Source: Streptomyces cinnabarinus (GTDB lineage Bacteria; Actinomycetota; Actinomycetes; Streptomycetales; Streptomycetaceae). Taken from it: DNA of 64,000 bases. The stretch covers positions 248,001 to 312,000 of the forward strand of contig NZ_CP114413.1 in NCBI RefSeq assembly GCF_027270315.1, in the 5' to 3' direction. The notes beneath the pieces are model-generated. The model was not told the origin of the DNA, searched no databases, and saw nothing but the letters and a program-made list of their open reading frames with translations. The position numbers and the translations under genes were made by a program. Below are positions 9,050 to 17,219 of this stretch, piece after piece. The first letter of the stretch is position 1; every line of letters starts with the position of its first letter.

Positions 9050-10390
9050 TCAGGCGAGGCCGAACCTCTCCGAGTGCACCTGGCGCGTGGGGACCCGCAG
9101 ATCTCGCAGGGCGGAGAGGACGGCCGTGGTCATGGCGGGCGGGCCGCAGACGTAGACGTCGCGGTCGGTGATGTCGGGGACCAGTTGGTGCAGATTGCCC
9201 GGGCCGAACGGCGGGACGCCGCTCTCGCCGGTCCTGCCGGTGATCAGGTGCAACCGTCCGCCCCGTAGCCCGACCAGGTGCCGCACCTCGTTGAGCAGCA
9301 CGGCGTCGGCCTCGCTGCGCACCCGGTACAGGACGACGACGTCGCCCGTCAGCTGCTCCTCCAGCATGGCCCGCACGGGCGTGATGCCCACGCCGCCGGC
9401 GATCAGCAGGGCGCCGGGCCGGGTCCGGTGGAGGGAGGTGAAGGCCCCATACGGTCCTTCGACGAAGGCGCGGCTGCCGACCGGGACGTTCCGCAGCCCG
9501 GCGCTGGTGCCGCCGACCGCCTTGGCTGTCAGGCGCAGGCCCTGGCCGCCCGGCGCGGCCGAGAGGGAGAAGGGGTTGGCGACCCACCAGTTGTTGTGCC
9601 CGGGGAACCGCCAGATGCAGAACTGGCCCGCGCGGGCGGGGAACTTGTCCAGGTGCCGTCCGCTCACGTACACGGAGACGACGTTCAGCGACTCCGGTAC
9701 GACGTTGACGACGCGGAACTGGTGGTAGGCGTTGCGCCACAGCGGCAGGGCGATGCGCCCGGTCAGCAGCGCGCCGAACGCGAACAGCCACAGGCACCAC
9801 CAGTAGGCCTCGGCGAACGCGGAGGAGGTGAACGTCGTCGTCTCCTGCAACTGGTGGACGAACGACAGGCCCAGAGCCACGTAGAGCAGCAGATGCAGCC
9901 CGTGCCACACCTCGTACGGCAGCCGACGCCGCACGGCCCGGGTGGAGATCGCGGCGACCACGACGATGACGGACGCGGCGAGCATGCCCAGCAGGGACGC
10001 CGGAACACCGCTGAGTGCGACGAAGGTCTTCCCCATGGACGTGTCGTCGAGTGTGGCGTAGCCGAGCACCACCAGCGTGGCGTGGGTGAGGATGGTCCAC
10101 AGCAGAGTGAAGCCGACCCAGCGGTGCCACACCGTGAGCCGGTCCATCCCGATGCGGCGGTCCAGCCACGGCAGCCGCGCCACCAGCAGCAGTTGGAACA
10201 TCAGCAGCAGGGCCGCGTGCAGTCCGAACCACTTCGCGACCGTGAGCACGTCGTTCTTGCCCTCACCGGCGCTGAGGAACAGCCCTTCCACGACCGCCAC
10301 GTTGGCGATGACGAAGGTCCACATCGCCCAGCGCGCCGCATCGACCGGAAGCACCGTACCCGTCCGCACCGTGTCACTCGTCGCCATCAT
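9050..10390 (-). CDS. Ferric-reductase-like transmembrane flavocytochrome / ferredoxin reductase
   Basis: The 446-residue protein has an N-terminal membrane half of about six segments (residues about 20-215). Paired histidines in HRWVGFTLLWTILTHA and HGLHLLLYVALGLSFVHQ fit haem ligation. A FAD-binding reductase half follows (ARAGQFCIWRF, then NPFSLSAAPGG as flavin motif, GALLIAGGVGITPVRAML as nucleotide motif, and DVYVCGPPAM near the end). This is the FRE/NOX-like arrangement that moves electrons from NAD(P)H across the membrane. The electron acceptor cannot be told from the sequence. Upstream at 10410-10430 a 7-base hairpin (gggccgc/gcggccc) lies in the leader. Confidence 0.87.
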   Translation of the reverse strand: MMATSDTVRTGTVLPVDAARWAMWTFVIANVAVVEGLFLSAGEGKNDVLTVAKWFGLHAALLLMFQLLLVARLPWLDRRIGMDRLTVWHRWVGFTLLWTILTHATLVVLGYATLDDTSMGKTFVALSGVPASLLGMLAASVIVVVAAISTRAVRRRLPYEVWHGLHLLLYVALGLSFVHQLQETTTFTSSAFAEAYWWCLWLFAFGALLTGRIALPLWRNAYHQFRVVNVVPESLNVVSVYVSGRHLDKFPARAGQFCIWRFPGHNNWWVANPFSLSAAPGGQGLRLTAKAVGGTSAGLRNVPVGSRAFVEGPYGAFTSLHRTRPGALLIAGGVGITPVRAMLEEQLTGDVVVLYRVRSEADAVLLNEVRHLVGLRGGRLHLITGRTGESGVPPFGPGNLHQLVPDITDRDVYVCGPPAMTTAVLSALRDLRVPTRQVHSERFGLA

Positions 10391-10552
10391 GGTCGGCCCC
10401 TCTCCCCCGGGGCCGCACTACGCGCGGCCCGTGTGCACAAACCCCATGAAGACCGAGGAATTCAGCCAAATGCGAACCTCGATCGGGAAAGGATACGGCG
10501 CCCGGCCCCGATCCGTTCACCCCGGAACCGACCAATCTGACCGCGGCTGCAC

Positions 10553-11338
10553 CTACTTGTCGGCGCGGGCCGCGAGCAGCGGCTGGAAGAAGCCTGATTC
10601 GTGCGGCATCCGCCACTGGATATCGACGAATCCTGCCTCGGCCGCGATGCCCGCGAGCCGGTCCCGGCCGAGCGCCCAGTAGGTGGTTCGGCGGACTTTG
10701 ACCTGCCATTCTCCGCCTGCCGGATGGAGCTGAAAGTGCTCCACGTCGTAGTGCTCACCGTCGTCGTGCCAGTGCCAGAGCTGGAAGGTGACGGTACGCG
10801 TTTCGCCATCGGCGGGGGCGGAGTCGACGATCCGGTGGACTTGGGGAGGCGTCGAAGCGGGGCGCTGGTCGCGCAGCAGCTCGTCATAGGGGCGCGTACT
10901 GACCAGCAGCGCGCCGTCCGGACGCAGCACGCGGTGCATCTGGCTGAGGGCCGCGTGCACGTCCTGTTCCGTCAACAGATGCGGCAGGGAGTTGTCGGCG
11001 CAGACGACAGCGTCGAACCGGCCGTCGAGGAAGGGGAGATGCCGCATGTCCGCGACGGCCGCCCGCAGGCTGAGGCCCTGGCGGGAAGCCTCCCGAGCGG
11101 CACGGGCGGCAGCGCGAGCACTGAGGTCGGTCCCGGTGACGAGGTGCCCGCGCGAGGCCAGACCGATGGCCTGAGTGCCGATACCGCAAGCACAGTCGAG
11201 CACTGTCGCACGATCCTGACCGATCAGAGCATCCAGGGCCTGCCCCTGCCGCTGGACGCTCGTCTCCCAGTCCGGGTAGATCAGGTGGTAGTCGTCGGCC
11301 AGATCGTCGTAGAAGCGCGCGGTTGATGTCTCGACCAT
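10553..11338 (-). CDS. Class I SAM-dependent methyltransferase (last gene of the quinone-oxidase-like operon)
   Basis: The predicted 261-residue protein begins MVETSTARFYDDLADDYHLIYPD, with the FYDDLADxYHLIYPDWE N-terminus common to small-molecule methyltransferases. It carries SAM motif I as VLDCACGIGTQAIGLA, followed by DLSARAAARA, FDAVVCADNSLPHLL and MHRVLRPDGALLVSTR. It is the final gene of the operon, and its start lies inside the last 58 bases of the FAD gene, so expression should be coupled. The methyl acceptor is unknown. The long overlap could mean that the FAD protein's tail is a frame artefact. Confidence 0.85.
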   Translation of the reverse strand: MVETSTARFYDDLADDYHLIYPDWETSVQRQGQALDALIGQDRATVLDCACGIGTQAIGLASRGHLVTGTDLSARAAARAAREASRQGLSLRAAVADMRHLPFLDGRFDAVVCADNSLPHLLTEQDVHAALSQMHRVLRPDGALLVSTRPYDELLRDQRPASTPPQVHRIVDSAPADGETRTVTFQLWHWHDDGEHYDVEHFQLHPAGGEWQVKVRRTTYWALGRDRLAGIAAEAGFVDIQWRMPHESGFFQPLLAARADK

Positions 11339-12375
11339 GACCCGACGGTACCGACCCCCCACCGGCAGGCTTCGAGTTCGTGCTGCCATGCGGGGGTGGC
11401 GAAGGCCTGGGGGTAAAGCCGGGCGCAGGTGGTGAGGTGGTCGCGGAACGCGGTGTGCAGGCGGGCCGTGTAGTGGGCGCACAGCCGGTCCGCCGGGGTG
11501 CCCGCGGCTGCGGAGTCGATCACGGCGGCGGCCAGGACGGCCGTACGCAGGGCCTGGGCGGTACCGGTGCCGCTGAGGGGGTCGTAGCGGATGGCGCCCG
11601 CGCCGACGAGGAGCAGACCCGGGGTGCGGTCGCTCGGCGGGGTCGCCGGGGCCCGGTGCAGGCGAGGCGCGGCGGGCAGGGCGACGACGATGGCGGGCGG
11701 CCCGGTCAGTCGCGCCGCCAGGGGGCTGCGTGCGAGAACGCGGCCGAGGTGTCCCGCCGGGTCCTCGACCGGGCCCGGGACCATCGCCTGGAGCAGGGCG
11801 TTGCCGTCGCCCAGCGGGGTGAGGTGGAGCCAGGCGTCGTCGGTGCACTCCAGGCGGGCGGTGGCGTCGTCCTGCCCCGTGGCCAGGGGCGCCTCCCCCG
11901 CCAGCAGATGCCGTCGGCCAGCCGTACGGTACCCGCCGTCCTGGGCAGGTGGGTTGGCGGTGACGGTCCACTGGGGGACGAGCGAGTCGGACCGGGGCTG
12001 CCGGCCATACGGCCCCGTCTGCTCCGAAACGGCCTGCGGGTAGCGGTCCGCGAGGCGGGCCAGCAGACGCTCGGTCAGTCGCGCGCCGTCCACGACTGCC
12101 GCCGGCTGCGGCAGGGGCGGATCGGTGTCGCGGTCGGGGGTCCAGCGGGCGTGCCGGTGGGTCAGGCGGTGGCTGTCTGCGGCCGGACCGCTCGCCGGCT
12201 CCGTGTCCCACAGGGCGTGGAGCAGGGCAAGGGTGTCGTCGCCCAGGAGCAGCGGGCGGGGTCCGCCGGGCGGGCGGGGCCGGAGCCGGACCCGGTGGCC
12301 GTGCGCCGCGAGCAGCCAGGCGCAGGTCAGTTCGGCGAGTCCGGATCCGGCGATCGTGACGGTGGTCGGCCTCAC
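11281..12375 (-). CDS. FAD-dependent oxidoreductase, LodB/QhpG-like position in operon
   Basis: The N-terminus VTIAGSGLAELTCAWLLAAHGHRVRLR is a Rossmann dinucleotide motif (GxGxxxxxxA). A later LLLVGAGAIRYDPLSGTGTAQALRTA is the typical second FAD contact of group A flavin monooxygenase/halogenase-like enzymes. LodB and QhpG, flavoproteins of this broad type, are needed to hydroxylate the tryptophan that becomes a quinone cofactor. Because LodA-like halves lie in the same operon, I infer a similar maturation role. I chose the GTG at 12375 (364 residues), which sits 7 bases after the upstream stop with GAGGG before it; a TTG at 12402 is possible. The last ~30 residues overlap the methyltransferase start and look low-complexity. 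Confidence 0.7.
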   Translation of the reverse strand: MRPTTVTIAGSGLAELTCAWLLAAHGHRVRLRPRPPGGPRPLLLGDDTLALLHALWDTEPASGPAADSHRLTHRHARWTPDRDTDPPLPQPAAVVDGARLTERLLARLADRYPQAVSEQTGPYGRQPRSDSLVPQWTVTANPPAQDGGYRTAGRRHLLAGEAPLATGQDDATARLECTDDAWLHLTPLGDGNALLQAMVPGPVEDPAGHLGRVLARSPLAARLTGPPAIVVALPAAPRLHRAPATPPSDRTPGLLLVGAGAIRYDPLSGTGTAQALRTAVLAAAVIDSAAAGTPADRLCAHYTARLHTAFRDHLTTCARLYPQAFATPAWQHELEACRWGVGTVGSWSRHQPRASTTIWPTTTT

Positions 12376-12382
12376 GGGACCC

Positions 12383-14287
12383 TCACAGGATGAGGTCGGC
12401 AATCAGGGCCTCGGTGGTGGCCCGGTGGCGGGTCATCATGGCGCGCAGGTCGGTCCCGTCGAGCGAGCTGATGGCTTCCTGCAGCTGCCGGGCGGCCCGG
12501 GCGGCGGCGAGGGTGGCCTGGCCGTCGGCGAGCGGCATGCCGACGCCGGGCTGGGGGGTCTGGAAGCGGGGGGCCACGTCGCGGGAGGCGAGGAGGTGGT
12601 TGACCTCGTGGAGGTTGTGCATGGCCCGCCGGGCGTGCTCGATCAGTACGCCTCCGGCGCGGTCGCCCCGGTCCAGGGTCTCCTTCATCGTGCCGAGCAG
12701 CACGGCGTAGTTGAGGTCCGCGAGTTGCAGGAGCTGCCGGTCCATCGCGTCCGGGGTCTTGTCGAGCCGGCGCAGGTACTCGTCCTCGGAGAACTCCGCG
12801 AGGTGCCCCTTGACCGCCTGGAACCGCTCGAAGTGGTTCACGCCCTCGTCGATGATGAGCTTGATCAGATGGGCGAGCCGGTCGGACTGCGGGAACAGGT
12901 CCGGGCGTTCGACGATGGTGTGGTGCAGGCGGATGTACATCCCATCGATGCCGTCCGGATTGAGCTCGTCGCTGGTCTTCTCCACGTCGATGAACCAGTC
13001 CAGTTGGGCGGCCGTGAGCGGTTTCAGCTCGAAGGCGTGCCCGGTCTGCTGCTGGATGATCATGCCAAGCGGTGGCGGGTCGAGCCGGTGCGGCCTGCCG
13101 AGCACTCCGAGCACTTCGTTGACCCATCGCAGGTGGCGCATCTCGTCCACCGCGACCGAGAACACCTCGGCCGCGGCCGCGTGGAACTGCGCGATGGGCG
13201 ACTGGGGGTTGGTGCCGGGCGGGAGGGTGGTCGGGGCGTCCAACGAGTAGTGCGCGTACAGGTATTCCAGGCACAGTGCGTGCTCGATGTCGGCCAACCG
13301 CTCCAGTCGCTCGATCACCTCCTCGCGGGGCATCTCCGTGAGGTCGAACAGGGTGCCGGGGCCCAGGACGTCGTCCTCGCGGCCGTTGAGGACGACGGGC
13401 AGCACGTTCCAGTTGGTGATCAGATCGGGGTGGTCGAGTTCCTGTCTTTCCCGCTCCGCGATGTTCGGGGTGTCCAGCTTGGGCGGCTGAGTGCGGTCCG
13501 AGCGCTGGAAGTTGAGCGGATGGAAGCGGCCGTCGGGGCTGGCGGAGATGTCGGGCTTGGAAGCGGCCCAGTAGTAGCAGCCGCATTCGCGGAAGTCGTA
13601 CTGCCAGGGCGCGCACAGGCTGCGGGTGAGGTCACCGGGCAGGTAGAGGTCGGGGTCGATGACTCCTTCGGAGTCCAGGTAGGCGGCCCGGTCGGCGATC
13701 AGGACGGCCGCCTCGACCCTCCCGTCGTCGTCGCGCTGCACCGTGGTGTCGTTGTTCATGCGCCACGCGTTGAGGCCGCCGGGCACGACGTCCGCGCCCG
13801 GGGACTGGATGCCCGGGGTGGGTCCGAGCAGGATGGCGATCCGGCCCGGCAGCAGGTCGTGGACGCGGCGCCAGAGGGCGAGACCGCTGCGGGAGGTGGC
13901 GTTGAACACGGGAGCCTCGGACTCCGTCTGGTCCACGGTGGTACGCCCGCACACGGCCCACAGGTGCAGCCGCCACGGGTCGCTCTGGACGCCCGCGCCC
14001 AGGTCGGCGGCGGTGAGGTCCAGTACGGACGGGGCGCCCTCGGTGACGCCGATCAGCCGCGAGCCGCCGCCGTGGTGGAAGTCGAACAGCAGCCCGGGGA
14101 AGAAGGCCTTCTCCAGGTTGCGCTGGTCGAACTCAAGACCGGGGAAGCAGTTGTCCACACCGCTTTCCGGGCGGGAGCCGGAGGGGTTTCCCGGGACCGC
14201 GTAGTCGGCCCGTGCGGTGAGGTTGCGGGGGAAGATCTTCCCCTCGGGTACGGGGAGGTCCACGCTGCCGGGGATCGGGTTGTTCAC
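12383..14287 (-). CDS. LodA-C-terminal-half-like region fused to a ferritin-like (VioB-type) domain
   Basis: The protein is 634 residues from a GTG start with AAGGAG 7 bases upstream. Residues 1-300 resemble the second half of LodA/GoxA cysteine-tryptophylquinone oxidases: GVDNCFPGLEFDQRN and AFFPGLLFDF near the start, then DLTRSLCAPWQYDFREC at 219-235. In LodA the corresponding stretch bears the cofactor Cys, and a Trp some 65 residues later completes it. Here Cys235 or Cys237 and Trp293 are candidates. Residues about 320-500 are ferritin-like, with Glu335/Glu341 in DIEHALCLEYLYAHYS, ExxH at 382-385 in VDEMRHLRWVNEVL, and EGVNHFERF. The fusion is unusual. Whether a quinone cofactor or a di-iron site forms is inference. 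Confidence 0.7.
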   Translation of the reverse strand: MNNPIPGSVDLPVPEGKIFPRNLTARADYAVPGNPSGSRPESGVDNCFPGLEFDQRNLEKAFFPGLLFDFHHGGGSRLIGVTEGAPSVLDLTAADLGAGVQSDPWRLHLWAVCGRTTVDQTESEAPVFNATSRSGLALWRRVHDLLPGRIAILLGPTPGIQSPGADVVPGGLNAWRMNNDTTVQRDDDGRVEAAVLIADRAAYLDSEGVIDPDLYLPGDLTRSLCAPWQYDFRECGCYYWAASKPDISASPDGRFHPLNFQRSDRTQPPKLDTPNIAERERQELDHPDLITNWNVLPVVLNGREDDVLGPGTLFDLTEMPREEVIERLERLADIEHALCLEYLYAHYSLDAPTTLPPGTNPQSPIAQFHAAAAEVFSVAVDEMRHLRWVNEVLGVLGRPHRLDPPPLGMIIQQQTGHAFELKPLTAAQLDWFIDVEKTSDELNPDGIDGMYIRLHHTIVERPDLFPQSDRLAHLIKLIIDEGVNHFERFQAVKGHLAEFSEDEYLRRLDKTPDAMDRQLLQLADLNYAVLLGTMKETLDRGDRAGGVLIEHARRAMHNLHEVNHLLASRDVAPRFQTPQPGVGMPLADGQATLAAARAARQLQEAISSLDGTDLRAMMTRHRATTEALIADLIL

Positions 14288-14324
14288 GGTCGGCTCCTTC
14301 GTCCGGGTGGGGTCACAGGCACGG

Positions 14325-15773
14325 TCAGCGGGCCAGTCCGGCGGGGTCACCGGGCAGGTCGGACGGGGTGGTACGGCGGAAGAACTCCGGTGCGCTCTCA
14401 CTGAGTTCGACGTACGCGCGCAGGCAGAACGCCAGCCAGCCGCGGATGTAGTCGCAGCCGGGACGGCCGCGCCGGGCGACCTCGTGGTAGCAGCCGCCGC
14501 CGCACAGGTAGCGGGCCCAGCAGGACCGACAGGGCTCCGCCCGGTCCACGTGGCGGGCCGCGAGGTGCTCGGCCCGCGCGCCCTGGTCGGGCCCCTGGGC
14601 GACGGAGCCCATCCGGAACGCCGGGTCGTCCACGAGCCGGTGGCAGGCGTACAGGCCGCCCTCGGCCGAGGCGCTGAGGTAACCGGCACCCGCCCCGCAC
14701 GGGTAGGGGCGGTGTCCGCCGGTGTGGAGTTCGTACATCGCGGTCTGGAAATTACCGAAGGGGTAAGGCCGTCCCGCGGCGAGTTCGGCCAGCGCCGTCT
14801 CCCCGCATTCGGTCATCTGCTCCAGGAACCCGGCGAAGGCGCTCGCCCCGATCTCGTAGGCCGGATCGGGGGCGCTGACCACGGCGGCGAAGCCCACCTC
14901 GTCGAAGCCGAGGCCGATCCCGTGCTCCAGTACGTCCTTGAGCCGCCCGGTGTACGGGGTGACGCTGACCCGGGCCGACAGGTGGCGCGGCCGTCCGTGC
15001 CGGTTCAGTACATCGAGTCCCGCGCGCAGCCTGTCGTACGCGCTGCCCCCGCCGGGCGCCGTGCGCAGCACGTCGTGGCCGGCCCGGTCGCCGTCGAGGC
15101 TCACGGCCACGGTGAACGGGTGCGCGGCGAACAACTCGGCGTCCTCGGGCCGGACGGTGGTGAGGTTGGTGGTGAGGGCGAAGCGCACCGCGTGCCCGGT
15201 GTCGGCGCCCGCCCGGGTCGCGTGGTCGACCACGTCGTGGACGAGTTCGCGGGCGAGGAGCGGTTCGCCACCCATGAAGCCGACGACGACTCCGGCTCCT
15301 GGTGCTGCTTCGGCGATGAGCCGGTCCACGGCGGCGAAGGCGGTCTCGCGGGGCATGGCACGGGCGTTGCCGCCGAACCGGCCCTCGTCCGCGTAGCAGT
15401 GGCCGCAGCTGAGGTTGCAGGCCTGCATCACGTTGAGTGAGAGCGAGGCGAGCGGGGGTACGGCGGCGGGGGTGCCGTCGATGCGGGGAGCGGGGACGCC
15501 CGCCGCGCCCCACAGGGGCAGCCCCAGTTCGGCGGCGAGGGCGGCGTCCGCGGCCGGGTCGTGGGCTGCGGCGGACGTGGCCGCCGTCCAGGCCTCCAGC
15601 CGGGCGGCGGTGGCCTCGGGCAGGTCGTAGACGCGGCTTCCGTCGGCCACGAACAGGTGGGCTCCGTGGGCGCTGCGGAAGACCCGGATCTCGGCGGGCA
15701 GTCCGGGGCGGGCGCTGTCCGGGCCCGGTTCCGGTTCCGGGGGGCGACGGCCGATCTGAAGGAGAACGCTCAC
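14325..15773 (-). CDS. Radical SAM / SPASM protein-modifying enzyme (QhpD-like)
   Basis: The 482-residue protein has a PqqD-like N-terminal region (VYDLPEATAARLEAW). The radical SAM cluster motif CNLSCGHCY follows (CxxxCxxC; about residues 117-125), then FMGGEPLLA and AVSLDGDRAGHD. The SPASM region is Cys-rich: YPCGAGAGYLSA, LYACHRLVDD, and CRSCWARYLCGGGCYHE with further Cys in RPGCDY and AFCLRAY. Such enzymes put thioether or other crosslinks into proteins or peptides; QhpD does so for quinohemoprotein amine dehydrogenase. No small precursor-peptide gene is visible beside it, and its gene sits between the two LodA-like halves, so I infer that one of them is the substrate. Confidence 0.85.
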   Translation of the reverse strand: MSVLLQIGRRPPEPEPGPDSARPGLPAEIRVFRSAHGAHLFVADGSRVYDLPEATAARLEAWTAATSAAAHDPAADAALAAELGLPLWGAAGVPAPRIDGTPAAVPPLASLSLNVMQACNLSCGHCYADEGRFGGNARAMPRETAFAAVDRLIAEAAPGAGVVVGFMGGEPLLARELVHDVVDHATRAGADTGHAVRFALTTNLTTVRPEDAELFAAHPFTVAVSLDGDRAGHDVLRTAPGGGSAYDRLRAGLDVLNRHGRPRHLSARVSVTPYTGRLKDVLEHGIGLGFDEVGFAAVVSAPDPAYEIGASAFAGFLEQMTECGETALAELAAGRPYPFGNFQTAMYELHTGGHRPYPCGAGAGYLSASAEGGLYACHRLVDDPAFRMGSVAQGPDQGARAEHLAARHVDRAEPCRSCWARYLCGGGCYHEVARRGRPGCDYIRGWLAFCLRAYVELSESAPEFFRRTTPSDLPGDPAGLAR

Positions 15774-17182
15774 GACCCCTCCTCCACGTTGGCGCGCACG
15801 GAGCGGGCCCAGGCCACGAGCAGGTCGTACTGGCGGCGCGTCAGGTGCATGGGGAAGGCGTCGGACCCGCGGACGGCCACGGGCATACGGCGGTCGTACC
15901 AGGGATCCTCGGTGGCCGGCGGTCTGACGAACCGCTGGATGAAGTCGGGCTGCTCGCGGATGAGGTCCTCCAGGACCTCCAGGGCCGGGAAGCGGCGGTG
16001 CTTGCGGCGCCCGCGTTCGGTGAGGGCGAGGGTGATCCCGGCCAGCGGCACCGGTTCGGGGAAGGTGCGGGCACGCGCTTCGGCAATCGGACTTCCCTCG
16101 CCCTGGGCGTTGTCGATGTTCTCGTTGGTGGCGCGCTGGTTCTGGGCGTCCACGTTGACGGCGTCCATGGCCTCCAGGGCCCGTTCGAACAGGTCGCGCA
16201 CCTCGAGCGCGGTGAGCTGCGGGTTCTGGGAGATGTACGCGGGTTCGCGGACCTCGGCGCGCTTGACCCGGTCGGTCAGGCCGTCAGCGAGGGAGGTGAA
16301 GGGCCTGCGGTCGGGCGCGAAGTCGGGCGGAGTGACGACCACGCGGGCCCGGGCGGTGAGCTCGCCGACGGTGACGGTGACCAGGCCGTCGCACACATCG
16401 TCCACGAGCCCGAAGCTGGTGCCTCCGTCCTGGAGCGACGCCCCGGCGTACAGGCCGGACGGCGCGGTCCGCGGGTCGAAGCGGACGGCCCTGAACTCAC
16501 ACCAGCGGGAGTTCGCGGAGAGGAACAGCCGCTCGGCCGGAAGCGGATACCGGTCGGTGCGCTGGAGCAGGTCCGTGGGCCCGTAGACCAGTCCGGCGGC
16601 CGGAGTGAACCGCATCCGCAGCTCGGGGAAGTCGGCGCTCGGCCGCGGGATCTGCACAGCGCCCAGTGGGATATGCCGTCCGGAAGGCACCAAGGGCCTG
16701 GCCGCCCCCTGGGGAGAGCGTCCCTCCAACGGCCTCTTCTCGTGCTGGTTCCCGGCGACCTCCACCGCGGCGTCGATCCGGTCGTCCTCGGCGCGGCTGC
16801 ACTGGTGTGCCTTGAGGTTGGCGACCTCCACCTTCCACTGCACATCGGCAGGAGTGAGGCCGAAGGCGTCCAGGACCTCGGTGGTGATCGGGCCGTCGTC
16901 CCGCACCCCGTCGATGACCCAGGTGCCGTGCACTTCGAAGAACGGGCAGATGGGCCGCCATCCACGCGCGTCCTTGAATCTGACCCGGTTGCCCTGGGGC
17001 GGGCGTTCCGTCAGGGTGCCGTCGGCAGCGACGACGAGCGAGGGCGCGGGTACGGCCACGGTCTTGCCGGTGCCGCGGGGGGTCAGGTCGTTGGGCCCGT
17101 AGCGGTAGTTCTCGCAGGGCTCCGGGGACGGACCCAGCCGGGCGAAGGCCAGCGGCGGGTAGAGCCACATCTTCTCGATCAC
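15770..17182 (-). CDS. LodA/GoxA N-terminal-half-like protein
   Basis: The 470-residue protein starts at a GTG with GGAG upstream. It opens with MIEKMWLYPPLAFARLGPS, like the HPAIGIARVGNS opening of LodA-type amino-acid oxidases. It continues with VQWKVEVANLKAHQC (cf. ITWTVHxANxKA), DDVCDGLVTVTV (cf. DDxSDGPVTATV) and VVVTPPDFAP. Its end, HLTRRQYDLLVAWARS, matches the LTxTQYxxLxxW segment that in LodA lies mid-protein, just before the catalytic half. So the protein stops where a LodA domain boundary would be, and the rest appears in the gene at 12383. The stop overlaps the radical SAM start by ATGA. The oxidised substrate is unknown. Confidence 0.7.
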   Translation of the reverse strand: MIEKMWLYPPLAFARLGPSPEPCENYRYGPNDLTPRGTGKTVAVPAPSLVVAADGTLTERPPQGNRVRFKDARGWRPICPFFEVHGTWVIDGVRDDGPITTEVLDAFGLTPADVQWKVEVANLKAHQCSRAEDDRIDAAVEVAGNQHEKRPLEGRSPQGAARPLVPSGRHIPLGAVQIPRPSADFPELRMRFTPAAGLVYGPTDLLQRTDRYPLPAERLFLSANSRWCEFRAVRFDPRTAPSGLYAGASLQDGGTSFGLVDDVCDGLVTVTVGELTARARVVVTPPDFAPDRRPFTSLADGLTDRVKRAEVREPAYISQNPQLTALEVRDLFERALEAMDAVNVDAQNQRATNENIDNAQGEGSPIAEARARTFPEPVPLAGITLALTERGRRKHRRFPALEVLEDLIREQPDFIQRFVRPPATEDPWYDRRMPVAVRGSDAFPMHLTRRQYDLLVAWARSVRANVEEGS

Positions 17183-17219
17183 CGTGTGTCTCCGTTTCCA
17201 TCGGGGAGAGGGGGTGTGT

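Noticed and set aside
12125..14404. 759-codon plus-strand open frame
   Set aside because: It is antisense to the ferritin-fused gene and FAD gene, a high-GC third-position artefact with no recognisable domain.
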